From assembly GCA_013041785.1 (NCBI GenBank), contig JABDRK010000214.1, forward strand, positions 1 through 20,942: a stretch of DNA of 20,942 nt. The letters are read 5' to 3'. Every line of letters begins with the position of its first letter. The stretch's first letter is position 1. The position numbers and the translations under genes were made by a program. Below the pieces are notes generated by a model that was not told the origin of the DNA, did not search any database, and saw only the letters and a program-made list of their open reading frames with translations. Shown in pieces: positions 20,905 to 20,942 of the stretch. Source of the stretch: Eudoraea sp. Lineage in GTDB: Bacteria; Bacteroidota; Bacteroidia; Flavobacteriales; Flavobacteriaceae.

Positions 20905-20942
20905 CTAATCTATACATATTGAATTTTCAAAAAGATGATAAT
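20905..20942 (-). promoter_or_regulatory. Possible seventh box-controlled promoter, cut by the window edge
   Basis: The plus strand ends ATGATAAT. TGAT at 20936-20939 could be one half of a TGAT-N4-(A/G)TCA box centred at 20941.5. The minus strand then has TAGATTAG (20912-20905), one base from TAnnTTTG, at 33 bp from that centre. Only half of the box is visible. Confidence 0.4.

Overview
The window looks like a chromosome segment of a Flavobacteriaceae-type Bacteroidota. The reasons are the protein families present, the weak Shine-Dalgarno sequences, the AT-rich leaders and several TAnnTTTG-like -7 promoter elements. This placement is inferred from family resemblance. I see no phage genes, insertion sequences, tRNA, rRNA or CRISPR array.

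Layout. 1-361: start of a FIST-domain gene, cut by the window edge. 757-1989: GAF histidine kinase. 2183-3616: secreted alpha/beta hydrolase. 3635-4929: seven-helix membrane protein and a DUF2237 protein. 5184-5891: GTP cyclohydrolase I, followed by a strong hairpin at 5916-5981. 13884 down to 6003: a ten-gene minus-strand run of four tandem-domain universal stress proteins (USPs), a small eRF1-domain-like protein, an ATP-cone/nuclease-like protein, a beta-CASP metallo-beta-lactamase RNase, two paralogous helical proteins and a lipoprotein. 14017-14313: thioredoxin, divergent from that run. 18303 down to 14372: a PAS-LOV-PAS histidine kinase, a receiver-CRP/FNR fusion regulator and a fifth USP. 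18484-19120: two small genes, HMA-fold-like and TerB-like. 20288 down to 19130: a short ribosome hibernation factor and a sixth USP. 20883 down to 20452: a DoxX-like membrane protein.

The most interesting reading is that 6003-20883 is a two-component regulon packed around its own regulators. The kinase carries what looks like a complete LOV blue-light photoreceptor core (NCRFLQ cysteine plus flavin-contact Asn, Asn and Gln). The next gene is a receiver domain fused to a CRP/FNR DNA-binding module that keeps the Glu and Arg expected to read TGA. Six promoters carry a TGA-N6-TCA palindrome whose centre lies exactly 33 bp from a TAnnTTT(A/G/C)-like -7 element. They control the USP/RNase operon, an internal USP start, thioredoxin, the fifth USP, the HMA-like/TerB-like pair and the hibernation factor/USP pair. 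A seventh appears to be cut by the right edge, ahead of the DoxX-like gene. I infer a light- or redox-responsive dormancy/stress regulon that couples nucleotide-binding USPs, ribosome hibernation, RNA turnover and thiol repair.
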